A DNA stretch of 64,000 nucleotides, from positions 1,054,001 through 1,118,000 of the forward strand of contig CBDDPH010000002.1 in the NCBI GenBank assembly GCA_965232265.1, read 5' to 3'. Positions within the stretch are counted from its first letter, which is position 1. Every line of letters begins with the position of its first letter. This document shows, piece after piece, positions 49,151-58,370 of this stretch. The notes under the pieces were generated by a model. It searched no databases, was not told where the DNA came from, and worked only from the letters and a program-made list of their open reading frames with translations. Source of the DNA: VXRD01 sp965232265. GTDB lineage: Bacteria; Latescibacterota; UBA2968. The position numbers and the translations under genes were made by a program.

Positions 49151-50986
49151 ATGCCCAACGCGCTGCTTGTATATCCAAAGAATCCGGTGACGTTCTGGAG
49201 TTTTGATGAAGCTTTGAAGTTGGTCGGAAAGAAGTCGGCTTTTCCGCCTTTGGGGTTGTTGACGATTGCCGGTATGATGCCCGATGACTACAGTTTGCGC
49301 GTGGTGGATGTGAATGTGCATCCACTGACAGATGAAGACCTGAATTGGGCAGATGTTGTAATTACATCGTCGATGATTATTCACTGGCATTCTCTCGAAG
49401 AAATTATTGCCCAGTGCAATATCGCAGGCGTACCCGTGCTCAATGGCGGTCCGCTGCCCACGCAGTATTGCGAAGATATTGAGGGAGATGCGGTCTTTTA
49501 TCTGGGCGAGGCCGAAAATGGTTTTATGGATGTGGTTGGTCGGTTGGTCGCCGCGCCCTACCAGGGGGGGCGAGAGTATATTGATCGGCGAGGTGAGTTT
49601 CAAAGTCTCGCAACAACACCGCTCCCGCGCTGGGATCTCATCAATTTTGACGATTATACTGTGATGGTGATTCAGATTACGCGGGGCTGTCCCGAAAGTT
49701 GTACATTTTGCAATATCCCCGCGCTTTACGGCAAGACAACGCGTTTGAAAAATAGCAGCCGCGTGATTCAGGAACTGGACGCGCTTTACGATAGAGGTTG
49801 GCGAGGCTCGGTTATGGCGGTTGATGACAATTTTGTGGGCAACCGCGAAGAGATTCGAGAAACACTGGAAGAAGAGGTGGTTCCCTGGCAAAGAGAGCGC
49901 GGGTATCCTTTCCAGCTCTTTACACAGGCCAGCATTCGCGTGAGTGATGATCCCGCGTTGTTAGAGGCGATGTACCTCGCCGGATTTGATAAAATTTTTG
50001 CGGGCATTGAATCGCCGGTAAAAGAAAGCCTGAAGTTTATGGGGGCGCAAAAGAATTTGCAGGGCGATACGCCTTTGCTGGACAAGGTGAAGATTCTGCA
50101 AGAATACGGCATGGAAGTTCAGGCTGGTTTTATCATGGGTCTGGATACAGATCCCGATGATATTGCCGATCTCATGATTGCGTTTATCAGAGAAGCGGGT
50201 ATTCCTGTGGCTATGGTGGGGGTTTTGGGCGTGCTGCGCGACACACCCGATTACAAGCGCTACAAGCGGTTGGGCCGCCTGCGTGAAGATGTAAAATATA
50301 CGGGTGATTCGGGTATTTTCAGCCGGCATTTGAGTTATGTGCCCCTCATTGATCCCGACGAGTTGCTGGCGCGCCATCGCAAGGTCGTGGAAACGCTGAA
50401 CAGTCCAGAGATTTTCTTTGAACGCTGCCGCACGCACTATGCACATCGCACGCGCAGGCCAATCCCATCAATACCAATTGGTTGGACGGAAATTAAGGCG
50501 GCTATTCGCTCTTTTTGGCATCAAGGTGTGGTCGGGAATTATCCATGGACGTTCTGGAAGTTTATGTCCTATATGCTCCTGCATCATCCCCGCGATTTTG
50601 GCGATGGCATACGCATGTCCATTCATGGCCGTCATTTGATCCTCACCACGCGCGACGCCCTGCAAGTCGATGATGTGCAGACATTTTTGGATGAGGCACT
50701 GGACCACCTGAAGCGATTTAGCGAGGGATATAAAGAGGTGAGTGTCGGTGATTACGCGAGCCAGTTGATGCACGCTCTGCACGGGCGGTTTGATCATTTC
50801 CAGGACGATTATCGCACTTTGCAACACAACGCCGAGGTGATGTTGAAGGCCGCTCAGGAATACTGCGGGTTGATCCGCAAGGAATTTCGCCATCAGGTTG
50901 CAGAACCTCTCGAGCGTTTTCAACAAGAGATCGAAGCAATTCTCGAATCATATCCCACACAAAGCAGTTTGCAACCTGCGCGATAG
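49151..50986 (+). CDS. B12-binding radical SAM protein with C-terminal DUF4070
   Basis: 611 residues. Residues 1-150 are a cobalamin-binding-like domain (PPLGLLTIAGMMPDDYSLRVVDVNV); the radical-SAM cluster motif CxxxCxxC is CPESCTFC near 187-194; the C-terminal DUF4070 region (about 430-520) is shared with HpnP/HpnR hopanoid methyltransferase and similar enzymes. It probably methylates or rearranges an unactivated carbon. No hopanoid genes are in the window, so the substrate is open. A long helical tail (520-611) is extra. Confidence 0.88.
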   Translation: MPNALLVYPKNPVTFWSFDEALKLVGKKSAFPPLGLLTIAGMMPDDYSLRVVDVNVHPLTDEDLNWADVVITSSMIIHWHSLEEIIAQCNIAGVPVLNGGPLPTQYCEDIEGDAVFYLGEAENGFMDVVGRLVAAPYQGGREYIDRRGEFQSLATTPLPRWDLINFDDYTVMVIQITRGCPESCTFCNIPALYGKTTRLKNSSRVIQELDALYDRGWRGSVMAVDDNFVGNREEIRETLEEEVVPWQRERGYPFQLFTQASIRVSDDPALLEAMYLAGFDKIFAGIESPVKESLKFMGAQKNLQGDTPLLDKVKILQEYGMEVQAGFIMGLDTDPDDIADLMIAFIREAGIPVAMVGVLGVLRDTPDYKRYKRLGRLREDVKYTGDSGIFSRHLSYVPLIDPDELLARHRKVVETLNSPEIFFERCRTHYAHRTRRPIPSIPIGWTEIKAAIRSFWHQGVVGNYPWTFWKFMSYMLLHHPRDFGDGIRMSIHGRHLILTTRDALQVDDVQTFLDEALDHLKRFSEGYKEVSVGDYASQLMHALHGRFDHFQDDYRTLQHNAEVMLKAAQEYCGLIRKEFRHQVAEPLERFQQEIEAILESYPTQSSLQPAR

Positions 50987-51002
50987 GGCGAATAGACGGA
51001 GC

Positions 51003-51036
51003 GGGGTACAACTGGCCGCCTCTCAGGCCAGTTCAT
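51003..51036 (-). repeat. Dispersed palindromic repeat, family A copy 5
   Basis: Minus-strand reading: TGAACTGGCC - TGAGAGGC - GGCCAGTTGTACCCC. Located 16 nt after the radical SAM gene and before a terminator. Confidence 0.85.
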
Positions 51037-51059
51037 CAATGAATAGACGCCTTTCATAA

Positions 51060-51098
51060 ATAAAAGCCCGGTATCACAAAAGGATATCGGGCTTTTTA
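51060..51098. terminator. Bidirectional terminator between convergent genes
   Basis: Stem AAAGCCCGGTATC/GATATCGGGCTTT with one G-T pair and an ACAAAAG loop, T-runs on both sides. Serves the radical SAM gene on one strand and the trxA operon on the other. Confidence 0.9.
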
Positions 51099-51141
51099 TT
51101 TTCTTCAATCACAAAGCCGGAGACACTGTCTTCGGCTTCTT

Positions 51142-51468
51142 TTATGCAAGTACGGATTTGAGTTTGTCTTCTATCGTGCTTTTGGGAACAGCGCCGATAA
51201 GCTGATCTGCCTGTTTGCCGTCTTTAAAGATGAGCAGGGTGGGGATGCTGCGAATGCCAAATCCCTGTGCTGTCTGCTGGGCGTGATCTACATCGACCTT
51301 GCAGACTTTAACGCGACCGTCGTATTCACGCGCGAGTTCTTCAATGCTGGGAGCAATCATGCGGCACGGTCCGCACCACGTTGCCCAGAAATCCACGAGC
51401 ACCGGAAGATCGGAATCGACAACTTCTGTCTGAAAATCTTCATCTGTAACATTCAATGGGCTTCCCAC
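51142..51468 (-). CDS. trxA: Thioredoxin
   Basis: 108 residues, cytoplasmic. Active site WCGPC in FWATWCGPCRMIAP (about 31-35), cis-Pro in IRSIPTLLIF. Standard length. GTG start at 51468 with AAGGAG upstream. General protein disulfide reductant. It follows holA with a short gap. Confidence 0.96.
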   Translation of the reverse strand: MGSPLNVTDEDFQTEVVDSDLPVLVDFWATWCGPCRMIAPSIEELAREYDGRVKVCKVDVDHAQQTAQGFGIRSIPTLLIFKDGKQADQLIGAVPKSTIEDKLKSVLA

Positions 51469-51539
51469 TTTGAGACTCCTTTCAGGTTGGGTTTTGTTCT
51501 GATGAGAGTGTGCTAAACTACCAGATTTTTACGGGGTTG

Positions 51540-52565
51540 TCAAGGGGATGCACGGCAGATTCGGTAGGCCAGGTGAGCGAGAATTTCGTGTGGTGTCCCG
51601 CCGCTGGATTTGAGCCGATTGTCTGCATCGAGAAGGGCATCATGGGCATTCCAGAGTGCGCTTTCGTCAAATAAGCGGGCCTGGTCGAGGTAGTTTTTGA
51701 GAAAAAAAGCGGGTACTTTGAGGCGTGAAGCCATTGCATTTCTGGGCAGGCGCTGGCCTGCGACCCATCGCGCACGCCGCAAAATCCCAAAGTGACGCAC
51801 GAGTAGCGCGATCGTGCCGGCGGGGTGTTCTCCCTGTTCTCGGAGCCGTCCGATGAGGATCTCTGCTTTGTTTAGCTGACGGTTCCCGAGCGCGTCGGCG
51901 AGTTCAAAAACCGTGACCCCCCGCGTGTTGTCGATCACCTGAGCGACGTCTTCGCGCGAGATTGGATTAGATGGGGTAGCGATAAAGAGTTTTTCGATTT
52001 CGCCGTTCAATTCGCGCAGATTTGACCCAATGCTCATGTGGAGTAGGTGAGCCGCGTCGGGCGCGATTTGTCTGCCCATAGTTTTGACATGTGTCTGGAT
52101 CCATGCAGGAATTTCATTGTCGTAGGGTGGGCGAAATTCGATTGTTGTTGCGCGTTTTCTAAGTTCGGCAAATAGTTTTTTGCGCCCATCGGGTTTGGTG
52201 GCTGTGATGATCGTGGTCGTTGTTTCGGGTGGGGATTCGATGAGGGGCAAGAGTTCGGGGGTGGCTGAATCGGGTAAGCGGTCGGCGTTTTTGAGGACAA
52301 TCAAGCGGCGTTGCGCCATCATGGGAAAGGTGAGTGCTTGTGCAATGAGCTGCGAAATATCGAGGTCTTCGGCGCGATAGATGTCGATGTTGAAGGCGCG
52401 TGCTACGGGTTCAATGAGGGTTTCGATGAGGGCGTTGAGAAGCTGATCGCGTTGAAAATCTTCTTCCCCATAGAAGTAGTAGAGAGATGAGATGTCGCCT
52501 TTTTTGACGGCATCGAGAACCTGAGCTGGCGATGGACCAGTTTTGCGAGGACGTCGGGTAGCCAT
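51540..52565 (-). CDS. holA: DNA polymerase III delta subunit
   Basis: 341 residues. The N-terminal part has the delta signature YYFYGEEDFQRDQLL and LIVLKNADRLP, the middle IGSNLRELNGEIEKL, and the C-terminal clamp-loader collar helices. It opens the beta clamp in the replisome. Downstream of the RND operon's small membrane gene by 18 nt. Confidence 0.93.
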   Translation of the reverse strand: MATRRPRKTGPSPAQVLDAVKKGDISSLYYFYGEEDFQRDQLLNALIETLIEPVARAFNIDIYRAEDLDISQLIAQALTFPMMAQRRLIVLKNADRLPDSATPELLPLIESPPETTTTIITATKPDGRKKLFAELRKRATTIEFRPPYDNEIPAWIQTHVKTMGRQIAPDAAHLLHMSIGSNLRELNGEIEKLFIATPSNPISREDVAQVIDNTRGVTVFELADALGNRQLNKAEILIGRLREQGEHPAGTIALLVRHFGILRRARWVAGQRLPRNAMASRLKVPAFFLKNYLDQARLFDESALWNAHDALLDADNRLKSSGGTPHEILAHLAYRICRASP

Positions 52566-52583
52566 CTGTTTTATCCGAGGGGT

Positions 52584-52757
52584 CTAAAGGTCTTTAAAGT
52601 CCGCGTCTTGAATTTGTGAATCGTCAATGTCGCGCAGGGGATTTTTCTTTGATGATGTACGAGTGGTTGCACGCATTAGTATGGCGCGAAATAGGCGACC
52701 GACAAAACGAAAAAATAGGACGAGGATAAGGATGAAGAGAAATATACGAAGCAACAT
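52584..52757 (-). CDS. Small membrane protein
   Basis: 57 residues from ATG at 52757 (GGAGAG upstream); the longer frame overlaps the RND gene and is rejected. Residues 1-25 form one hydrophobic helix (LLRIFLFILILVLFFRFVG), then a basic loop and an acidic end (IQDADFKDL). The ending resembles DUF4834-type small proteins. Possibly the tail gene of the efflux operon. Confidence 0.6.
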   Translation of the reverse strand: MLLRIFLFILILVLFFRFVGRLFRAILMRATTRTSSKKNPLRDIDDSQIQDADFKDL

Positions 52758-52782
52758 GGGTCTCTCCAGGAGCCTTAATGGC

Positions 52783-55700
52783 TCAATCTGCGGCGGTGTG
52801 GCGATATGGGGATGCCGATTCAATTTTGGGCGCGCCAAACCATCGCCAGATAAGGCTGATTAGAACAGGTACAACGACCAGTGTGAGGGCAGTGGCAAAT
52901 GCGAGACCAAAGATGACAGCTACGCCCATGGGACCCCACCATTGACTGCTGCGTCCCCCAATTTCCCATGAAAAAGAAAGAAAGTCAAAACTGATACCCG
53001 TGGCAAGGGGCAACAGGCCCAGAATGGTGGTTATGGCTGTGAGAATGACGGGGCGAAATCTCACGACGCCTGCGCGTACGATTGCCTCGCGTGCTGAAAG
53101 GCCGCGCTGGCGCAGTTGCAGGGTATAGCCGATCAGAACAATGGCGTTGTTGACGACCACGCCCGCAAGGCTGATCACGCCAATGCCCGTCATGAGAATG
53201 CCAAAAGGGGTTCCGGTGACAATCAGGCCGATCAACACGCCAATCATAGACAGAATGACGGATGTGAGAATGGTAAAGGGCAGGGCCAGGGAATTGAATT
53301 GCGTAATCAGAATGAGGGCGATGCCCGCCAATGCGATGAGCAAGGCTTTGGAAAGAAAGGCGGTGGCTTTTTGCTGTTCTTCATTTTCTCCGGCATAGGC
53401 GATCTGATAGCCCGGTGGCAGGGGAAAATCGGATAGGGCTGCTTGCACATCGCGCATGGCCGCATCAGATGTGCGGTCTTGCACTTTGCCTTCGATGGAG
53501 ATCACGCGCTTGAGGTCTTTGCGCCGGATGCTGCCAAATCCCCCGCCCGTTTCTATGCGTGCCACCGCGCTTATGGGCGTGATTTTGCCATCTTTTTCAA
53601 TGGTGATGCGCTCGAGGTCGGCGAGGGTGTTCCGCTTGTCGGATTTGAATCTCACGCGAATATCGTACTCGTCTTCGCCCAGCCGATATTCGGATGCTTC
53701 TGAGCCGTAAACAGCCGAGCGTACCGTAGCGGCAATCAGGCGCGTATTGAGACCCGCTATTGCAGCGGCTTCTCGATCTACGACGATGCGGACTTCGGGA
53801 CGCCCGCGGTCGTAGTCATCTTTGAGATCGACAACGCCGGGCACTTCGGCCACGATGCGTTTGATGCGCGCGGATAGTTGCCCCAAAATCTCGAAATTTT
53901 CGCCGGATACCTCAACGCTGATGGGCGGGCCTACGGGTGGCCCGCCGCGTTCTTGAGACAATTCGATTTCGGCGCCGGTCAGATTTTTGAGTTTGCTGCG
54001 AATTTCCTCGATGGTTTTAAAAGAGGATTGCTGCCTCAAATTTTCATCGACAAAATCAACGGAGATGCGACTGGCATTTGAAACGCCTTCTCCGGCTGCA
54101 AATTCATCGCCGCCCGAGACACCCACGTTGGCGACATAGGTTTCCACATCGGGAATATCGGAGAGAATAGATTCGATCTGGCGCGCCAGTTGATCCGATG
54201 TTTCGAGGTTTGTGCCCGATGGCGCGCGCACGTCGATATAGGCTGTGTTGGGTTCAATTTCGGGAAAAAATTCAATGCCCCGGCCCAAAAAATAGTACGC
54301 CACAATGACGAGGATGAGGGTGCTCGCTGCAAGAGAGAGGGTTATGCCCGGGTAATTGAGTGCCAGTTCGAGGCGACGCTGATAGGCGTTGAGGCTGCGC
54401 TGAAGGCGGGGTGATGTTTCTTCAACCGTTCCCCGCACCGTCATGAAAGACGCGCAAAATGTGGGATTGAGGACGAGGCCCACAAAGAGGGACGAAGACA
54501 GGGTTATGATCAGGGTTATGGGCAAATATTTCATAAATTCACCCATAATACCGGGCCAGACAATCATGGGTGCAAAAGCGCACAATGTCGTCAGTGTTGA
54601 GGTGATCACAGGCCATGCAACTTCTCCCGTGCCTTCCAACGCTCCCTGGATGGGAGATTGGCCTTCTTGCCGATGGCGATAGATGTTTTCGACAATGACG
54701 ATGGCATTATCCACGAGCATGCCGAGTGCGAGGATCAGGCTAAACAAAACGATCATATTGAGCGTGATGCTCATAATGGAGATAATGACAAAGGCGATGA
54801 GCATCGAGAGGGGTATGGCGATACCGACAAAAAAGGCATTGCGGAGGCCCAGGAAGAAGAGGAGCACCAGAATGACGAGGATGAGACCGGATACGATATT
54901 GTTTTCGAGATCTTTAACCATCATGCGAATGTCTTCGGACTGGTCGCCCAAAATGGTGATTTGCGTGCCTGCGGGAAGGGTGGGTTTCAATTCGTCGAGT
55001 GCGCTTTTAATCTGATCGGCGATGGCAATCAGATTTTCCCCGCTGCGCTTGACAATTTCGAGGCTCACACTGGGTTTGTGGTTGAGGCGGGCGTAATTTG
55101 TGCGGTCCTTAAATCCATATACGACATCGGCAACATCGCGAATATAGATCGGGCGGCCTTGCGACGCTTTGATGAGGAGGTCGCCAATCTGGGGAACGGT
55201 TTCGAGTTCGCCGGGCACGCGCACGGCGTATTTGTATGCACCTATATCCACGCTGCCGCCGGGAAGGGTCAAGTTTTCGCGTTGAATAGCTTCGATTACG
55301 TCCTGAATGGCGAGTTTATAGGCGATGAGGCGGTCGGGATCGACATCGACTTTGACTTCGTGTTCGAGACCTCCGGCCACACGGACTTCGAGGATACCGG
55401 GGATGGTTTCGATATGATCGGCGAAGTCTTCGGCAATTTCTTTGAGCCGAATAAGCCCATAGTCTGCCGACAATGCCACGATCATCATGGGGATATTGGA
55501 AAAGTTGACTTCGAGGACTACGGGGTCTTCTGCATCGTCGGGTAATTCTGATTTGGCGAGATCGACCTTGTCTTTGACGCGCTGGAGCGCGTCGTCAATA
55601 TCGGCATTGGGATTAAATTCGACTGTGATTGACGAAGCACTTTCGACCGAACTCGAGCGAATTACTTTGACGTTTTCAATGGATTGAAGTTCTCTTTCCA

Positions 55701-55899
55701 GCGGTCGGGTGACGAGGTTTTCAACATCTTGAGGCGAGGCGCCGATATACGGCGTACTGACGATGATGAGGGGGATGGTAATATCCGGCGCGGCTTCGCG
55801 GGGAAGCGACAGATAAGCCGATATGCCCGATATGATCAGGATACCGACAAAGACATAAACGGTGATGCGATGTTTGAGTGCGTAGGCGGTAAGGGTCAT
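52783..55899 (-). CDS. RND efflux pump inner-membrane transporter (HAE1/AcrB-like)
   Basis: 1038 residues, twelve helices and two large periplasmic loops. The helix-4 proton-relay Asp region LILALGMLVDNAIVIVENI contains a single visible Asp at the usual DD place. The N-terminal PREAAPDITIPLIIVSTPYIGASPQDVENLVTRP is typical of the family. It exports drugs, lipids or metabolites with the adaptor and TolC protein encoded upstream, all overlapping by 4 nt. Confidence 0.95.
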   Translation of the reverse strand: MTLTAYALKHRITVYVFVGILIISGISAYLSLPREAAPDITIPLIIVSTPYIGASPQDVENLVTRPLERELQSIENVKVIRSSSVESASSITVEFNPNADIDDALQRVKDKVDLAKSELPDDAEDPVVLEVNFSNIPMMIVALSADYGLIRLKEIAEDFADHIETIPGILEVRVAGGLEHEVKVDVDPDRLIAYKLAIQDVIEAIQRENLTLPGGSVDIGAYKYAVRVPGELETVPQIGDLLIKASQGRPIYIRDVADVVYGFKDRTNYARLNHKPSVSLEIVKRSGENLIAIADQIKSALDELKPTLPAGTQITILGDQSEDIRMMVKDLENNIVSGLILVILVLLFFLGLRNAFFVGIAIPLSMLIAFVIISIMSITLNMIVLFSLILALGMLVDNAIVIVENIYRHRQEGQSPIQGALEGTGEVAWPVITSTLTTLCAFAPMIVWPGIMGEFMKYLPITLIITLSSSLFVGLVLNPTFCASFMTVRGTVEETSPRLQRSLNAYQRRLELALNYPGITLSLAASTLILVIVAYYFLGRGIEFFPEIEPNTAYIDVRAPSGTNLETSDQLARQIESILSDIPDVETYVANVGVSGGDEFAAGEGVSNASRISVDFVDENLRQQSSFKTIEEIRSKLKNLTGAEIELSQERGGPPVGPPISVEVSGENFEILGQLSARIKRIVAEVPGVVDLKDDYDRGRPEVRIVVDREAAAIAGLNTRLIAATVRSAVYGSEASEYRLGEDEYDIRVRFKSDKRNTLADLERITIEKDGKITPISAVARIETGGGFGSIRRKDLKRVISIEGKVQDRTSDAAMRDVQAALSDFPLPPGYQIAYAGENEEQQKATAFLSKALLIALAGIALILITQFNSLALPFTILTSVILSMIGVLIGLIVTGTPFGILMTGIGVISLAGVVVNNAIVLIGYTLQLRQRGLSAREAIVRAGVVRFRPVILTAITTILGLLPLATGISFDFLSFSWEIGGRSSQWWGPMGVAVIFGLAFATALTLVVVPVLISLIWRWFGAPKIESASPYRHTAAD

Positions 55900-56942
55900 G
55901 GGAGGGGTTCCGCATATTTTATTGCCACGCGATCACCATCGATGAGGTCGCGCCCGCCTTTGACAATAATTTGATCACCAAAGGCAAGCCCCTTTTGCAC
56001 GACGACGCGCCCGGCTTCCGATGGGCCGAGGTTGAGAGGGCGCAAAAGCGCCCTGTTGTTTTTCACGACAAATGCCACGGGCCCGGTTTCGCGTTCGATA
56101 ATGGCTTCGCGGGGAATGACGACGTGCCGGTGAATGCGGCGCACGGCTTTGAGCGTGCCGATCATGCCGGGGCGAATATGCCCTGTTGGGTTGGGCAAGT
56201 GAACTTCAATGGGAAAAACCCTCTGGTCTGTATCTGATGCCGGGCCGACATGGGCGATTGCGCCCTCATAAGTCTGGTTCGGCAGGGCATCGAGGGCGAG
56301 GGTGACGAGACTGCCTTCGGCGAAGTCGATGATTTCGCTCTCGGCTACCCAAGCCGCAACGCGCAGGCTATCGGTTTGAACGATGCGATATGTTGCGTCA
56401 CCCCGCGCGATATGTTGTCCCTGTGAGATGTATCGCTTTGCGATATGGCCCGAAAAAGGCGCTTGTATCTGCCCATAAGAGAGCCGATGCTTTAAGGTCT
56501 GCGCCGTTGATTTGGCTTTTTGGAAGTCGTATTCTGTGGCAAAATGCGCCTGTTCGGAGATGGATCCTTCTGAGAAAAGTTGTTTGCTGCGCTCGTAATT
56601 GTAGGCTTGAAATTTGAGATTGGCTTCGGCTTCGATCAACGCGGCTTGCAGAAGTTCCATGTTGAGTTGCGCGAGATTCTCTTCGCGGTTGACGTAATCG
56701 CCCACATCTTTGTACGTGTTGATGACCTCACCAGATTCGAGCGCGCTGATGGTCACATCGCGCCAGGCGTTTACTGTGGCAGACAACCTGCTGTACTGGA
56801 CGAGCGAATCGGGTTTGATCACATATACAGATACATTGGTGGTGCGCTCTATGGGCATTTCTTTTTGCGCCGAAGATTCCTCGCCACAGCCCATATTAAT
56901 CGCGATCAAAAGACAGGGTATCAAAAGCCTATACAAATTCAT
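55896..56942 (-). CDS. RND efflux periplasmic adaptor (membrane fusion protein)
   Basis: 348 residues, lipoprotein with lipobox INMGC (Cys19). Barrel-sandwich, alpha-hairpin and beta-barrel regions are seen: VISALESGEVINTYKDVGDYV, a coiled hairpin at about 95-140, then IQAPFSGHIAKRYISQGQHI. It bridges the inner-membrane pump and TolC. It overlaps both neighbours by 4 nt. Confidence 0.94.
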   Translation of the reverse strand: MNLYRLLIPCLLIAINMGCGEESSAQKEMPIERTTNVSVYVIKPDSLVQYSRLSATVNAWRDVTISALESGEVINTYKDVGDYVNREENLAQLNMELLQAALIEAEANLKFQAYNYERSKQLFSEGSISEQAHFATEYDFQKAKSTAQTLKHRLSYGQIQAPFSGHIAKRYISQGQHIARGDATYRIVQTDSLRVAAWVAESEIIDFAEGSLVTLALDALPNQTYEGAIAHVGPASDTDQRVFPIEVHLPNPTGHIRPGMIGTLKAVRRIHRHVVIPREAIIERETGPVAFVVKNNRALLRPLNLGPSEAGRVVVQKGLAFGDQIIVKGGRDLIDGDRVAIKYAEPLP

Positions 56943-58294
56943 GGTTTATTCTCTTCACCCAAAATGCCCGCACTGCGTTCTAAATGCACGAGGGCGACCG
57001 CAAGGTCTCGTTTTGCACGCGCGAGTTCGGCTTCGGCGCGTTGTAAGGTGAGTTGTCCATCGATGACCTCAATCTGCGTGCCAACGCCATTTTCATAACG
57101 CGATTCCGCGATTTGCAGCCCCCGACGGGCGAGATCAACGGCCTGTATTTGCGCGCTTTTTCTGGCGCGAACTTCGAGGAAAGTGCGCCACGCTTGCAGG
57201 ATGTTGAAACGCATGTCGCGCTCGGTTTGTTTTTTCCCCAGTTCGGCCTGCCGCGTGTCTGAGCGAGCCTGCGCGACCTGTGCACTTGTGCGAAAACCAT
57301 CGAATATGGGAATATTGATGGCGATGCCCGAAAACCAACTCTGGTGAAAATCGTCTTTTACAAAATCAAATTCGTTTTTTTGCGCCTGCCACTGTCCATT
57401 GACAATTAAATCTATGGTTGGGCGGGATTCTGATTGGGCAATGGTCTCCGCGTGCTGGCGCATTTCGACCTCGAGGGCGTACTGGCGTATAATGGGATGC
57501 ATTTGCATTGAGAGGTCAATGAGTTCTGCCTCTGTGCTGGTCGCTAAAAGATGGGATTTTTCGCGGAAAGTCCCGTGGGGTGTAATGGGTTCGTTGGGGT
57601 CAATGCCGATCTGGTTTTTGAACGCGAGATCTGCCAATACACGCGCATTCTCCGTGCGTATGGAATCTGCTATCAATTCGGCGACCTGCACCTGTGCGCG
57701 CAGCAAATCGTAGTCCGATACGCGCCCCGCCTCGCGCAGTTTTTGCACGTGCCTGAAATTTGTACGCGCACGCGCCACAGAAGATTTGCTGACGCGCGTG
57801 AGTTCCCGAGCAAGTAGCAGGTCGTAAAAAGCCGTTTCGACCTGTGTGTGTACTTGTTGCTTTGCAGCGCGCACTTTTTCCATCGAAAATTGCCGGAACA
57901 GACGCGCGGCGCGCACGGCTGAAAAAGATTTGCCCCCACCCCAAATAGGTTGTCGGATGCCAACCGTGCCGATGAGGTTGTTATGCGCGCCTATGGTGAA
58001 TTGCTGTGTACCTGCTGGCGTTTCAAAGAAAAAGGTGGGTAGCAACCAGTTGCGCGTGTACTGCATGGTGATATCGAGCTGGGGGAGAACATCGGCTACT
58101 GCATGGCGAACCCGTTGACGCGATTTTTCCAGATCTTCGCGTGCGATTAGCAGGTCTTCATTGTGCGATAGTGCGTGCTGCAAACTCTCTTCGAGTGTAA
58201 TAGATCGGGAATAGGCTCTGGAGAGCGCGAAAAAAAGGAACAGAAGACCGATGATACACAGCCATCGGCAAAGAGATATATAGTCCATCGACAT
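56939..58294 (-). CDS. TolC-family outer membrane efflux protein
   Basis: 451 residues with a signal peptide (about 1-28). Two repeats of the OEP type give long periplasmic helices; ITLEESLQHALSHNEDLLIAREDLEKSRQ begins the first. Forms the outer-membrane exit duct of the RND pump. First gene of the operon. Confidence 0.94.
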   Translation of the reverse strand: MSMDYISLCRWLCIIGLLFLFFALSRAYSRSITLEESLQHALSHNEDLLIAREDLEKSRQRVRHAVADVLPQLDITMQYTRNWLLPTFFFETPAGTQQFTIGAHNNLIGTVGIRQPIWGGGKSFSAVRAARLFRQFSMEKVRAAKQQVHTQVETAFYDLLLARELTRVSKSSVARARTNFRHVQKLREAGRVSDYDLLRAQVQVAELIADSIRTENARVLADLAFKNQIGIDPNEPITPHGTFREKSHLLATSTEAELIDLSMQMHPIIRQYALEVEMRQHAETIAQSESRPTIDLIVNGQWQAQKNEFDFVKDDFHQSWFSGIAINIPIFDGFRTSAQVAQARSDTRQAELGKKQTERDMRFNILQAWRTFLEVRARKSAQIQAVDLARRGLQIAESRYENGVGTQIEVIDGQLTLQRAEAELARAKRDLAVALVHLERSAGILGEENKP

Positions 58295-58370
58295 TTGGGG
58301 GCGTGAGATTAGGTCGAGATATGATTTACCTAAAAAACTACGGGTTTTTGCCGTGTGAAGTCAAGGCGTT

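Noticed and set aside
49007..49891. 294-codon minus-strand ORF opposite the radical SAM gene
   Set aside because: Antisense shadow; the plus-strand product has complete motifs.
54658..55545. 295-codon plus-strand ORF opposite the RND pump gene
   Set aside because: Antisense shadow of a clear AcrB-type gene; the product is Asp/Gly/His-rich without any fold pattern.
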